A stretch of 64,000 nucleotides of DNA. It comes from Inia geoffrensis. Taxonomy: Eukaryota; Chordata; Mammalia; Artiodactyla; Iniidae. Below the pieces are notes generated by a model. The model did no database searches and had not been told where the DNA came from. It was given only the letters and a program-made list of their open reading frames with translations. Shown here piece after piece: positions 1 through 13,050 of the stretch. The stretch lies in assembly GCA_036417435.1 (NCBI GenBank), contig CM070900.1:114615315-114679314 (forward strand), written 5' to 3'. Within the stretch, counting starts at the first letter, position 1. Every line of letters starts with the position of its first letter. The position numbers and the translations under genes are program-made.

Positions 1-499
1 TCAGGGATTGCTGTAAAGATTACCCAAGGATTGTAATGGAGACTGGATCCAATGCTTTATAAAGTTCTCTTTTCACCTAGATTCCATCTTGCATGTGAAG
101 AAGAGGATCCAGGGACTTAAGAGAAGTCATGAGGGGTGTAAGTCAAAGCACCAGTTGGAATTTTTCTCGGAGAGATACAGTAGTCAGAAAAGCTGAGGCT
201 GGTGCTAGGACGGCTAAAGCTAACATAAGCTAAGAGAATGAGGTAAGGGTAGTAGAATGAGTTGTATAATCAGTAGCTATAAAAGGTCATATAAACTGAG
301 TATGTTTACAGTAAGAAGTTCAAGAAGCTAACAGGTCTTTGAACAGGGGTTTGAATCATGATAAGCCTTTGAGGACATGCCTGGAAGTTTTCCAACCCTT
401 TGATTCTATGATTCTAAGACTTTGTGGAGAAGCATACTCTCAATATTTTTTTATTCAGAGTTCTGAATAAATGGAAAATGCGAGTCGAAAGCTGCTATT

Positions 500-544
<45 letters not shown>

Positions 545-3103
545 ACACACCCATGTGCAATAACATACCACCCACCTGGGAAAATCCTTGAAGAGATCCT
601 GACAACATCTCTCTTCCACAGATTTACTGCAATTTTCTCTAATCCTCAGACGATAGGTGAATATGCTCCCTGTATTTATAAACATTTTTCATGGTTCTCT
701 TTTTAAGTAATTCAATGAAAATAAAGACTCTCATATGATATCATACTTCCCATACAGAGCTGTATCTCCTACTTAGTTCTAATTTAGAATACACAGATTG
801 TCCTCTACATTAACAACATCTCTCCTAATACAGCTAGCAAAATTAGATTGTTTTCAGAGGATTGAGTTATTTATAAAACAAGTAATTCAGTTCAGGAGCA
901 GGAAAATCAGAATAGGTTATAATTAAGATTTGTTAAGAGTATCTAAAATAAAACATGATGCCAAAATATTGAGAAACTAACATACTGAAAAACTAAAAAA
1001 CTGTAATCAATTTTTAAATTAAGTTATGCATTTTTTCATCATGAAAAATTCTTAAATCATAAATTCTTAGCTTAAATAGAAGAGAATTCACTTAGGCCTT
1101 AGCACATAATAGTTATTCAGTAAGCAATTTGCTGATTTTTTCTTCAAGGTTGAATTCATATGACCTAGCAAGAAAGAGAAAAAAGCAAGTGTTTTGGAAG
1201 TACAAAATAACCTATCATCTTTGTTATGTCATTTTTACTGTTATTGACATTTATTAATGTGTCAGGGTCTTACAGCTCAGAGGTAGGAATATGGAGATAA
1301 GCAAGTCTTCACTCTCCTCCCCTCTGTGTGACATGACTCTGCCACTCATTCTCAATCACTCTATCCTTCCATAGTCACATAACTGTGACCCCCGATTAAC
1401 AGCATATTATCTATCTAGGGACAATGTCTCAGGGCCATATTCCCTTGGCTTCTACCCTGGCTCTTGACCCTTCTGCATTCTCTTTCCTCTGCATTTGGCA
1501 TGATAAAGCTAGGGATTTTTCTTCAGATTGTCTTTTCCTAGAGCAGCTGAGAAGCCAACCCAAGAAAAATCGGTGGCTACTTCCAAAGACACGAAATATA
1601 CACCACGCAATAGAGACTACCTCTAGGTACTCTCAACAGAGTTACTTCTGGTAACCAATGGAAATCAATTAAGGACAGACTTCATTTACTTTAGCTTTAC
1701 TTTAGTTAAACGCTGTTCAATTATAAGATAAAAAAGAAAGCTAGAAGAATTTCTAGCACAATTTTCAAAAAGTGATGAAAATGTCTTTAAAATTTTTTAA
1801 AGGTATAGGAAGCCTTCTTTTGTTAACTGAGTATAGTACAGTTTTTCATAGTTTCATAGCATTAATCGGCTCAGCGACAAAGAAGCGGTAACAAGTCTAT
1901 ATTGGGTGTTGTACTTCACAGACAAAAGTAATTTTAAAATTTTATAGGCTCTTTAAAACCTTTCTCTAAATCATGTTGTGTGCTTTAAATCTAGATTCAA
2001 AAATCCATTACTCTTGGAAATTAGAATTTTATCTATTATATAAGAAGACTTTTTTCTTGTAAGATATGACATGCCTCATGCAGTATTTAAAATGTTGAGA
2101 CATTAGTATCATTTGGTGACTTCCAGGTATTTCAGATACATTTCGCTAACCATATTACTGTGTAAAATTTTATTAGGTATATATTATAGAGAAAGCATGA
2201 AAGTTTTCTCTAAACCCACATTTGTGTACACTTGCCTTGGTTGTTAAGGCTTTTCTTTTTTCCAGTTCAGATATTTCCATCAAGGAGTAAATTAAGCCCC
2301 ACGTTCCTCAGAAATTTATCATTTTTACCATATATTCTGTAATTAATCACTGACCTCCAGGATGAATTTCAATTTACATAGCTAACTTACTCAAGTATTC
2401 ATAATATAGTATGACTGGAACAATCATAGGATTTATGATGGGTTCTGAGCCTACCAAGGTTATATATAAGAGGTAGTGTTTTAATCTGAAAATAGACACT
2501 TTAAAGAGTTGATATTTAAGTTGATGTTTAGAGGAAAAATAGGTATTTTTTTGGCAGACATAAAGAAAGAAAAGTATTTGAGACATAGAAGATATAGTTA
2601 AAGGTATATGCATAGGAGACCATGGGAAATATCAAGTGATTCAGTTACAAAGGATAACTGGAAAGGATGGTGGGAAGGATGCTAAAAGAAGCTGGTTCAA
2701 TAGTTTAGAGTCAAACCGTGGACAACCTAACAATCCATGACCTTGACGGTAATGAAAAGCACCTCCTGGGTTTTAAGCATCAGAGTGATACGGTTATTTC
2801 CATTTTTCAAAATTTAGTGAGTGGACTATAAAAGGAAGAAATTAGAGATAAGAACACAGGTTAAGAGGCAACCCAACAGACAAGACAAAGATGACACAAA
2901 TGAACTGAAGAGATGGTGATGAAATAAGAGATGAAAATGAGAAAGTAGTAGGAAGACATTTAGGAGTTAGACTAGGAAACAATTTGCGATTAATAGGATG
3001 TGAAATATAAGGAGAAAATAGCAGAAAAACTCTCAAGTTCACAACATGGGTACCTAGGTAGACGGTGGACTTTTCCTAGGGAATGTAGGTCAAAGCACAC
3101 ATT
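1..3103. other. Intron sequence with a TG microsatellite, no gene seen
   Basis: AT-rich sequence downstream of the second ADGRV1 exon. I looked on the minus strand for the exon that should continue extracellular loop 2 and TM5 and did not see it, so it probably lies before base 1. The only clear feature is the TG tract at 502-541. Parts of 1-430 and 2600-3100 have the purine-rich look of old retroelement sequence, but I cannot classify them. Confidence 0.6.
502..541. repeat. (TG)20 microsatellite
   Basis: Twenty uninterrupted TG units, followed by GCGTACACAC. The short open frames across it (Cys-Val or Thr-His repeats) are artefacts of the dinucleotide. A pure tract this long is likely to vary in length between individuals. 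Confidence 0.97.
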
Positions 3104-3115
3104 TAAGAGATTAAT

Positions 3116-3307
3116 AATTTTTTTTTTTTTTTTTTTTTTTTTGCGGTACACGGGCCTCTCACTGTGCTCCGGACACACAGGCTCAGCGGCCATGGCTCAC
3201 AGGTCCAGCTGCTCCGTGGCATGTGGGATCTTCTCAGACTGGGGCACAAACTCGTGTCCCCTGCATCGGCAGGCGGACTCTCAACCACTGTGCCACCAGG
3301 GAAGCCC
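3116..3307 (-). mobile_element. CHR-type tRNA-derived SINE, antisense
   Basis: The element reads as a poly-T run (A-tail of the minus-strand copy), then a sequence ending CCACCAGGGAAGCCC, the reverse of the SINE head GGCTTCCCTGGTGG. It is flanked by the perfect target-site duplication TAAGAGATTAAT at 3104-3115 and 3308-3319. It lacks about 20 bp present in the other copies (the GTTGTGGCCTCTCC stretch), so it carries an internal deletion. Confidence 0.93.
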
Positions 3308-3394
3308 TAAGAGATTAATTTTAAACCGTTAAATATAAGATAGCTGCATGTCATTCTGGTAAAGATGTTTATTGGACTTCTGAATAAATAATAG

Positions 3395-6038
3395 AAGTCC
3401 CTAAACAAACTCAACTTACAGAGATCTTCTCTGAAAAACACATTATAATAAAACTGTCAAAAATCAAAGACAAAGAAAGAATCTTAAAAGCACTAAGAGA
3501 AAAAAACTTGTAACTTACAAGGAAACCTTCATAATGCCATCAGTGGATTTCTCATCAGAGACCTTAGAGGTATCCCAGAAGAGAGTGGGATGACATATTC
3601 AAAGCGCTGAAAGAAAAACCTACCAACCAACAATACCCTACTTGGCAAAGCTGTCCTTAAGAAATTAAGGAGAAATAAAGACTGAAGGAATTCATTACCA
3701 CTAGCCCCACCTTACAAGAAAAGTTGAAAGGAGTTTCTCAAGCTGAAATGAAAGGATACTAGTCACATGAAAACATATGAAAATATACAATACATGTAAA
3801 GGTAAGCATGTAGTCAAATTCAGAATATTCTGATACAGTAGTTAGGTAGTGTGTTCACCAGTTAACGTTACTAAAAAAGTTGAAGGACGGAAGTATTAAA
3901 AATAACTATAGCTACATTAATTTGTTAATAAATACACAATATAAAAAGAGGTAAATTGTGACCCAAAAAGGAAAAGGGGAGGAGTAAAAGAGCAGTTTTT
4001 GTATGCAAATGAAGTTAAGTTGACCAATAAAATAGATTGTTATATCAATAAGATATTTTATGTAAGCCTCATGGTAACCACAAAGCAAAAAACTTACAGT
4101 AGACAGACAAAAGATAAAGAGAAGGGAATCAAAGCATATCACCATGGAAAAGCACCGATTCAAAAAGGAAAATAGCAAGAGAGGAAAAAGGAAGAAAGGA
4201 ACAATAAAATAGGCAAAAAAACAATAAGATGTATTAGTAAGTCCTTATCGATAATTACTCTAAATGTAAATATATTGAATTCTTCAATATAAAGGCATAG
4301 AATGGCTGGATAGATTTTTTATAAAAAGGTCCAATATATGCTGCCTATAAGAGATTCACTTCAGCTTTATGGACACATATGGGCTCAAAGAGAAGGGATG
4401 AGAAAAGATATTCCATCAAGTGGAACTGAAAGTGAGCAAGGGTAGCTATACTTACATCACACAAATAGACTTTAACTCAGATGGTGTAGCAAGAGATGAA
4501 GAAGGCCATTATATAATGATAAAGGGTCAACTTATCAAGAGGATATAATAATCATAAATATATATGTGCCCAACATCAGAGAACCCAAATATACTAAGCA
4601 AATACTAACCAATCTGAAGGGAGAAGTAGACGAGAATACAATAATAGTAGGGGACTTCAACATCCCACCTTTAACAATGGATATATCACCCAGTCAAATG
4701 GTCAATAAGAAAATGTTGGACTTGAGCTATTCTTTAGACCAAATGGACCTAAAAGACATATAGAACATGCCATCCAACAGCAACAGAATATACATTCCTC
4801 TCAAGCGCACACAGAACATTCTCTAGGATAGATCATATATTAGGCCACGAAAAAGTTTTAACAAATCTTAAAAGACTGAAATCATATCAAGTATCTTTTC
4901 CAACCACAATAGTATGAAACTAGAAATCAATTACAGGAAGAAAATTGGAAAATTCACAAATATGTGGAAATTAAACAATACACTCCTAAACAACCAATGG
5001 ATCAAAGAAGGAATCAAAAGGGAAATAAAAAACATCTTGAAACAAACAAAAATGGAACACAATATACCAAAACTTATGGGATGCAGCAAAAGCAGTTCTA
5101 AGATGAAGTGTGTAGTGATAAAAGCCTACATGACGAAAAAAGAAAGATCTCAAACAACCTAACTCTACACCTCAAGGAACTAGGAAAAGAAAAAACTAAG
5201 CCCAAAGTTAGCAGAAGGAAGGAAATAATATAGATTACATACTTTTGGTGGGAACGTAAATTGTTACAACCACTACAGAAAACAGTATGGAGGGTCCTCA
5301 AAAAGTTAAAAATAGAACTATCATATGATCCAGCAATCCCACCTCTCGGTGTATATATATATAAAGGAAATGAAATCAGGATCTTGAAGAGATATTTGCA
5401 CTCCCATGTTCACAGCAGCATTATTCACAATAGCCAAGATATAGAAACAACCTAAGTGTCTGTCTATGAATGAATGCATAAAGATGTGAGATATATATTG
5501 CAATATATACAATACACTACAACATTATTCAGCCCCAAGAAAGAAGGAAAGCCTGCCATGTGCAACAACATGGATAGATCCTTGTGGGCATTATGCTAAG
5601 TGAAGTACTTTAGACAGAGAAAGATAGATATTGTATAATCTCACTTATATGAGGAATCTTAAAAAAGCTGCACTCATAGAAACAGAGATTAGAATGGTGG
5701 TTGCCATGACGTGAGGATGGGGAGAGTGGGGAGATATTGGTCAAAAGGCACAAATTTCTAGCATAAGACAAATAAGTTCTGGGGATCCAACGTACAGCAT
5801 GGTGACTATAATTAACAATAATATATTACGTACTTGCAAGTTGCTAAGAGAAGAAATCTTAAATGTTTTTAAGCACACACACACACAAAAGGTAATTATG
5901 TGAGGTGATGGAGGTGTTAACTAACCTTATTGTGGTAATTAGTTCACAATAGATGTGGGTATCAAAGCATCACATTGTAGACCTTAAACTTACAAAATTA
6001 TATATGTGAATCATATCTCAATAAAGCTGGGGAAATTT
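3395..6038 (+). mobile_element. Old L1 (L1M type), internally deleted
   Basis: A degenerate L1 in plus orientation. 3400-3800 matches the end of ORF1 and the inter-ORF region. 4230-5230 matches the ORF2 endonuclease region (fragments such as NTIIVGDFNIPPL near 4640). At about 5231 the sequence jumps to the C-terminal end of ORF2 (TGGTGGGAACGTAAATTG) and then a 3' UTR ending AATAAAGCTGGGG. By comparison with the L1 at 35.3-41.9 kb, about 2.3 kb holding the reverse transcriptase is missing. The start is approximate and there is no intact reading frame. Confidence 0.8.
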
Positions 6039-6119
6039 TTAAAAATAAACAAAATAAATACATAGTACCTGGCACATAGTAAGCAAAGCAAATAAAATAA
6101 ATAAGATAAATAGAATAAA

Positions 6120-6720
6120 AAAAGAGAAAAGTCAGATAAAATCCAAAAGTAAATCAAGAAGATGAGTCTAGAAATTGATGAAATTGAAATGAAATTTAAA
6201 ATAAATGCACAATAGAGAATATCAAGAAGTCAAAAGGTGAATTTGGGAAAAAACTGTAATATTCATAAACACCCCAGCAAGACTGAAGAGGAGAGGAAAA
6301 AATAGTGAAAGAAGACACTAATTGTCAATATCAAGAACAAAAAAAGATTCATTACTACAGATCTTACAAACACTAAAAAATTTGAATAGTTAGATGGAAT
6401 GGAAACATTCCTAGAAAAAAAGACAATTTATCAAATTGACACAGAAAGAACTGCATATGGAGAATATGAATAGTTCTATACGTTTACAAGAAAATGAATC
6501 TGTAATTAAAAGTCTTCCTACAAAGAAAACCTGAGGCCTAGTTGGCTTCATGGGTGACTTCTTCCAAAATAATAAAGAAGAAATATCACTAAACTTGCAA
6601 ACTTTTTCAGCTAATAGGAAAAGAGCAATCACTTCCTGGTTTTACGAAATTATCATAATTTTGGTTCCAAAAGTTGACAAAAACATTGTAAATATAACAA
6701 CTTGAGCATATTAATACATT
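6120..6720 (+). mobile_element. Old L1 ORF2 fragment (region between endonuclease and RT)
   Basis: A plus-strand, A-rich, decayed sequence whose wording matches the linker between the L1 endonuclease and reverse transcriptase (CCCCAGCAAGACTGAAGAGG, AATGGAAACATTCCTAGAAA, GGCTTCATGGGTGACTTCTTCC). All frames contain stops. It lies just after the 3' end of the preceding L1 and is probably a separate, older insertion. Confidence 0.6.
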
Positions 6721-7259
6721 AGAGATCTACTTAGAGAAAATTCCTCGCTAAAAAGAAAGTTTTATTACTGAAAACAACCACTGCACAACAGATGTCCAGT
6801 TATTTTACAACCACAAATCCTACCATCTCCAGAGAAAAGGCATGTTTTTGAATGATGATATAAGTATACAATATTTTACAAAAATAACACAGTAATTTAT
6901 TCTTACACTGAGATTAAAGTAATATCAAAAATACAGAATTTCTTAAAAACTGGAATAAATTCACATGAATATTCCATGTGAATGAAGAAGAAAAGTAACC
7001 TATACTACTTACAAAGGTTAGTCACTTTTGGTTGAATAAGGCTATAATTTTAAGATTGGGTAAAGGTTAATATATTTTACATTGCATTTATTATAGTTGA
7101 GCTGGTAATAAAGAACTTTCTGCAAAAGCCTCAGAAGGCAAATATTTTAAGAGTCAGTTGATTTGGACATTCTTGTGTAACAGTTTATTTCTCTCTTAAA
7201 AATCCTTTTAGAAGCATCAAGAGAGAGTTTCTTCTAGTTAACATCACTTTCATCGGGTG

Positions 7260-7292
7260 ATACACACCCATTTATCCAGACTGGGTGTGTAT
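7260..7292. repeat. Perfect 11-bp inverted repeat (hairpin)
   Basis: ATACACACCCA at 7260-7270 is the exact reverse complement of TGGGTGTGTAT at 7282-7292, around an 11-base loop. A second outer pair, CATCAC at 7242-7247 and GTGATG at 7297-7302, extends the symmetry. No poly-T follows it. It may be a remnant of a DNA transposon or chance. Confidence 0.75.
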
Positions 7293-7819
7293 ACATGTGA
7301 TGCTAAAACTGCTGCCAAATAACTCCGATCTTGCCAGGGAGCTCATGAAAGAGATGGCTACTGGCCACCAGGACTTGTCTCATGGTTACTTTGTACTTGA
7401 CAAAGAAAGTTGCAGAACATTCTGAAATTAATCCTGGCAGCCCAAGATTTAAATTAATGCCAGGAGTAGTAATATGTCATAATATAACTGTGAAAAGACA
7501 CAACCATTCCCTTCTAGAAGATCAGGCTTTTAGAATTTTATATCAACAAAATATAATACTATATTTCAATACTATTGTTGTAATGCTATAAATTAATCAG
7601 TATGAGGGAACCTTACTGAATTGCAATAAAAAGACTAAATTATTATATATGGTATCTCAATGGGTGTGTGTGTATTATATAGCTCATCTCCTTTGGTTTA
7701 ATGTGGTATGGGATATTAGTCTGTGATTGCCCATGTGTGAAGTATATCTGCATACATCAATAACAAGTGTTGATTAAGTATATAATGGATGATCATAATT
7801 GATCAGAGGCAATAATAAT

Positions 7820-7930
7820 ATGAAAATGACTTCTGCTTATATAGTACTTTTACTTTAAAAGATTCTTTACATCTATTAACTAATTTTTATCTTCACAATA
7901 ACCTGTGAGATAATTAGGTAATACTGTCTT
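7820..7930 (-). mobile_element. MIR-like SINE remnant
   Basis: The order of motifs (low-copy ATATAGTACTTTTA, then CATCTATTAACTAATTTTTATC, then CACAATAACCTGTGAGATAATTAG) follows the central core of MIR read antisense. It is strongly diverged. Confidence 0.5.
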
Positions 7931-8711
7931 CATAAGATTGTGACTAGGCTATTCTTTCTTATTTAGAAATGTTACTTTTTCCTCTAAATCCTCATTACAC
8001 CAAGGGAGTTGATGAAGCTTTATTACCCAAAGTTGTTTTTTTTTTTAATGTGGGGTCAATAAAAGGGGCTGAGTGGTCCTCAAAGTTGTAAGATACCAGA
8101 TTCAGGATTAAGGCGTGCATATATATGTGTGTATAAAGATCCGTTAGATTTCAAGACTACAGTGCACTTTAATAAGAATCTATCAGAAGGACCCAGCTGA
8201 CCTTGCCTCCTTCCCATGTACTTTTGCAGACGCTCTCCATTCACTCTGATAGTCTTTTGCTATTTAGGGATTTTATGAATGATGGTGCCTGCCGTGCTCC
8301 CCATCCACCCGCCCCAAATATCACACTCCTTAGATAACATGCCACACTCCAAATTTGTCACTGATTCTATTCTACACCAAAATTTTCATAGTTCCCTGAT
8401 TTCACTAGGTATTTTTGTTTGTCCCAATCTAACAAACTAAATTATGGTAAAGTATAAATTGCTGTGAACTGTTTGATACACCAATTCACCTGAGAAAACT
8501 GCACCTATCAAAGGAACTGGAGAGGCATTAGTTTCTTATTTATAGAGATAATTAGAGGAAGTAGAGATTTAGAAGGTGTGGCAGGAAGGCAAAGGTCTTC
8601 ATGGTCTCCTTCAGTCAGACCCCTTGGTCAACTGCTCCCACCTTCTACCAGTAAAGCTGCTTGGATACAGAAAGGCTGAGGAGGCAGTGTGCTCTGCCTG
8701 GATGTACTTAC

Positions 8712-8890
8712 AGGTCACCGTGGATGAGTCCATAGATCTGCGGCATGCTCTGATGATAGATTCCTCTCAAAATAACTATGAGGAGAATCACCACAAAAGC
8801 TGGAAGTCCCCAACTCAGAAGAAAAAACAGCAGATACCGCCTTTCTGTGTGTTCATCATTCATCACCAGCACGTACCAGAAATTCACAGA
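8712..8890 (-). CDS. ADGRV1: ADGRV1 exon: TM3 end, ICL2, TM4, start of ECL2
   Basis: Internal exon of the very large adhesion GPCR ADGRV1 (GPR98/VLGR1), a plasma-membrane receptor of hair-cell ankle links and of the photoreceptor periciliary region (family knowledge). Read on the minus strand it gives 59 codons plus two bases with no stop. Residues 1-10 ([10 protein letters not shown]) finish TM3. NDEHTERR (11-18) is intracellular loop 2. Residues 19-41 form a hydrophobic TM4 with the W-G-x-P motif of adhesion GPCRs (W27, G28, P30). [18 protein letters not shown] begins extracellular loop 2; the expected loop cysteine falls in the next exon, which is outside the window. The acceptor ends TTCCTTAG at 8891-8892 and the donor is GTAAGTAC running down from 8711. 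The exon starts in phase 0, matching the exon at 18693-18809, and ends two bases into a codon. Identification is from recalled family sequence; no search was run. Confidence 0.92.
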
Positions 8891-8997
8891 CTAAGGAAAG
8901 AAGCAGAACATAAGATGAACGGGCTCTGGTCTAGTGGCACAGGAAACACACTCACCTGGCTTAGGCATAAAGAGTGACAACAGATCAACAAAGGGCC

Positions 8998-9720
8998 AGG
9001 CGCTACTCAATAACTATAGTTTTGATTTGATTTTTTAAGTCAGTTCACACATTCATTTTTTTCATATACCCGAGAAATTCAGGGTATCTCAAAAGTCCGA
9101 AAACATTAGTAAATACTTAGTTTATTTACTGTACTTTATATTTTGCTTAATTTGTTTTGATTATGACGACTGGACTCAGTCATAATCGTCTGTGATTGTT
9201 CTGTCAATGTCTTTGAAGAAACACACAGATACTCAAACTTACTTTCCATATGAACAGCTTCATGATGATAATGAAGTACATAGTCCTATGTTCCAGACTT
9301 TTAAACAATGCTTACTTATTTTGGGCTTATCATGTGGTAGAGTCAGACACTTGTTCCAGGGAACGGGGATATAGCTGTGACAACGGCCCCAGTCTCAGTC
9401 CCAAGTGGGAGACAGACAAGTAAACAGAAAATGTTTGCACAGAGAAAAATGTACTGTGATGGGGTAGGTTTTGTGGCCAATCTCCTTTCTCAATTTACAC
9501 TCTCTCTTTTTCATTCATTCACTTGATAAATGCTTATTGAGTGCTTACTACATTTCAAAGGCCCGTCGAGGCACTGGGGCTATAACAGTAGCAGAGGCGG
9601 TAGGGGTATTTACCTTCTTGAATCTTACTTTCCAAACAAATGGGAAGAAATCATTAAGGAAAATATTTAAATTTATATCATACTTTACATGTTATTTATT
9701 ATTTTCTTAAGATAAAAATA
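8998..9720. other. Intron, diverged ancient-repeat traces
   Basis: AT-rich intron. The stretch ATAAATGCTTATTGAGTGCTTACTACATTTCAAAG... near 9525-9600, and a weaker similar one near 9300-9420, resemble the common ancient mammalian interspersed repeat ending in 'GGCACTGGGGATACA'. I cannot assign the family securely. No exon seen. Confidence 0.4.
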
Positions 9721-12700
9721 TAAAAGGGACAAGTGTATATAAAGAATGAGGGGGATGAAGGGATACATTAGATAGATAGAAGAAGGAATCCAAGGCCTGG
9801 AAATGTTACTACTGGCCCCAAATCACACCTAGCGTGTATATAAGCCAAATCTAGAACTTATATATTCTGCTTTCTAGTGTTCTTTTCCCATGAGATCACT
9901 TATGTTTAATTATCTTTTATTACAGAAACAACATTGAAAGTCATATCATACATATTTCACACATGATGCTTATCCACTAGATAAATCCCCCTTCTCAATT
10001 TCATATTGTGGAGTGTGAGTACAGGTTAATCATATATGTATATTTTTATACATTAGTGACAACAATCCCAGAGCAAGTGACAACAATCCCAGAGCAAGTG
10101 ACAACAATCTCAGTTTCTTCTTGTGTACAACAAAGCTATTATAAAGCTTACATAAGACACTATATATAAAGCGCTAAGCACATAGTCAGCACTAAAAAAT
10201 GTGACCACCTCACTTAAATCTCCTATTAGGATGTCAGACAGTATGAAAAACAAAAGATAAACAAATACCAAAAGTAAGCAGTGATACAATGGAAACTCTT
10301 CTTTGTGAAAAACAACATGCCTAATGCTCCTGGGAAGGCTTTCAGATAGTTTACTGAGGCTTCCAGGTAAGATTCTATCTGAACCAAATTAGCCTTGAAG
10401 GATTAGTATTGATTGGCCTAAACCAGGAAAGGATAAAAATGTTTGGTTACTTGAAGATTTTTGTCTCTGAATTTTATTTCCTGTCAGCACTCCATATCTT
10501 TATGTACATCTGCATCTATCTGAAATTATGAAGGATGTTTTGAGTTGCTGCTTATGTAAATTTGTTCTTCTTTTTAAAAATTATTAGGTCCAAAAGGCTT
10601 TTTTCCTCCTTTCTATTATTAATGTAGGGACATGACTCAAATAGGTGGGACTGTATCAAGTGTCTGATGCTGGAGTGGTCAGTACTGCCTGTTTAGAGAA
10701 TGAAAATTCATGCAAAGTAAGGATGATTAACCCATTTCCAAAATAAAAGTACGGATTATTTATCGATGTTGTGTGTATCCTTATAACATGGTAACTCAGT
10801 GGTGCGGTCGGCGGAAGAATCAGGAAGGAACGCACAGATTGGTAAATGACTTTTAAGTTGATTCATCATGATAAAGACTGGGGCATTTCCAAAATGTCCA
10901 CTTTTACAATTTTTAGAATCACTGAACGTTTCAGCAACTGTCTGACCTTTACCACGGCCTCAGATAAGACTGAGACAAATGTAATTGCTTGTTAGATTTA
11001 CACACACAATGCTTCTGCTCTAAAGAGTTCAGGGTACAGTGTCACTGATTCTTGAATACTCACTTAAGCAAATCAAGCTCCAAATGTCACAAGCTTTTGT
11101 TAATTAAAAAAAAAAATTCTTTCCTTCTCAAAAGAGTCCAATCATTGAGGTATACTGTAGGGACAGTATTTATCACTATATGACTTTTTTGTTGTTGTTG
11201 TTAAAGAATGGAAACACTATGTAATGAAACAACATCTAATCATTCTGGAAATACCATATGGCCTAAACCTAAGATTTGTGTTGACTAACTCACTTCAAGT
11301 TTTACTTGAATTTTAAAATATTTTAATATAGTATGTATGGCAGGTATATTTGGGGATGTATACCTAGGCCATCAGCGCTCTTCTCTGAACCCTGTCTCCC
11401 TCCTTACCTTCCCCCACCCCCTGCCAACATATGCAGGGTGGGCTCATGACCCTGTTCCTCTGCCCACAGCTGTGGATCTGGCGACAAAGCCTGACCCAGG
11501 CTGAGCCAATCATCTCTCACTGAGTTCCCTGAAATTTTGTGATAGTTAAGCTGGTCAACTGAGAAAAGAAAACATATGAACTTTCGTGGTAGGAGTAGCC
11601 AAAAGCACAGTGAAGAGAGAAAGTGTGTCTGCAGAGAAGAAGAAGGGACAAAGCCTTTCATTCCTGCTCACAGCTCCTTAAGTTCCAACTGTACTTACAG
11701 AACTTGGGTTCAATGAGTTAGCCTATATGCTTATTATTCCTTTTATGATTTGAAAGTTTGCTTGGATTAACTTAGTTTTTCTTCATTGTTCTAAAAACAC
11801 TGAGGCATATATTGCTCCTCTAAAGCACTTGGGTTAAAAGCTCCAGTACTGCCATTCTCCACAATAAGGTGGGAGTGGAACATTTGAGATACATTCCTTT
11901 CCCTGTAATCGTGGTTCCTCCTTTGTAATCGAAGGTTAGAGTATCAAGAGACCATTATCTTTGCATAATATTTTTATGTTGCCATATATATAGCATATGT
12001 GCCTCAGTATCTGTGTTTATTCAATGTTAGAACTAAAAGAATTATGAAAATTCAGTATAAGTTAAAGGTGTCATTCTTACCAACATGTTTCATACTGACT
12101 GAGCACAGCTTACCACACTTACGTATTTCTTGCTAAAGACTAAATGTGAATCAAAATTTCAGTACCTAGGTCTCCAGTTACATTTCTATCTCTAGGCTTT
12201 AAACACTGCTAGAACCATCTTATGGACCATCTCAAGACATCTTATTTAGAGATAAGGAAGCTGAGGCAGCGAGAGAAAAACATAGCTTTTTCATATTTGG
12301 GTTAGTTATAGAACAAAGCATCTTGTGAAGACTAAGGATAAGATTTATTTCCATAGAAAGTCACACAAATGCTGACAATATTATTGTTTCCATGAGAGCT
12401 TATTTTTTTGTCCTCATTTTCCCGCACTCGTGCCAGTGGAGATGTATTTTCCTGGTTCAAGTATGGAGATAACCCATTCTCTCTCCCTCTCCACTTTTTG
12501 CCAGCACTAAATGAGATCTTATAAAGGGCTTAATCAGAATAGAAATGGCTGAAACATATCTGTGAGCTACGGTAGGTTAATTTTTGTATACCTTGTAGTA
12601 CCTAGTAAAATGCTCTGCATACAATCTTTATTGAGAAGTATCAAATAAACGAAGATGTACACAATTTCAATATTTAACAGTTTTCATTGAATTTAATAAC

Positions 12701-12860
12701 AATTTCATAATTTGGTTCAGTTATTGAGTTTATTCATTTATATACTACCTTCTCAGAAAGAGTTGTAGAATTGACTTGATTGAACAACTAATGAAGGGGG
12801 TCAATGTTAAACTGGTGGAAACTTACAAATGTTAAATACAACAGTTTAAGAGAAGAAGAA
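9721..12860. other. Intron, no gene seen
   Basis: Largely unique AT-rich sequence. It includes a 21-bp tandem repeat at 10055-10113 followed by a MIR-like tail (10108-10210). The GC-richer stretch 11385-11530, with an 85-codon minus-strand open frame, looks like an old repeat and not an exon. Nothing else can be supported. Confidence 0.5.
10055..10113. repeat. 21-bp tandem repeat, 2.8 copies
   Basis: The unit AGTGACAACAATCCCAGAGCA occurs exactly at 10055-10075 and 10076-10096, then a partial third copy with one change at 10097-10113. Confidence 0.95.
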
Positions 12861-12869
12861 TGGAATCAG

Positions 12870-13050
12870 TATTTACTAACTGGTTAATAAATGTAGACCC
12901 CACATTAAGCTATATCTCATTTAATAAAGACAACTGCTCTCCTAAATTTTATTATTATTATTATTAATACAGGAGGAAACTGAGGACAGGAGAAGCGTAT
13001 TTCTTAGAATTGGGAATTGAGGCTGTTAGAATTTAAACTGATTCTGATTA
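12870..13050 (-). mobile_element. MIR-like SINE remnant with a TTA run
   Basis: The string ACTAACTGGTTAATAAATG, then ATTAAGCTATATCTCATTTAATAAAG, then a (TTA)n run and ACAGGAGGAAACTGAGGACAGG follows the antisense MIR core. Confidence 0.55.

Larger units (their letters stand above)
6721..8711. other. Intron sequence downstream of the ADGRV1 TM4 exon
   Basis: Mostly unique AT-rich DNA. It contains a perfect 11-bp hairpin at 7260-7292 and a weak MIR-like stretch near 7820-7930. No exon was recognised. Bases 8690-8711 carry the splice donor of the TM4 exon. Confidence 0.6.

Noticed and set aside
8576..8977. 133-codon plus-strand open frame
   Set aside because: It is the antisense shadow of the ADGRV1 TM4 exon; the minus strand has the splice sites and the recognised protein.
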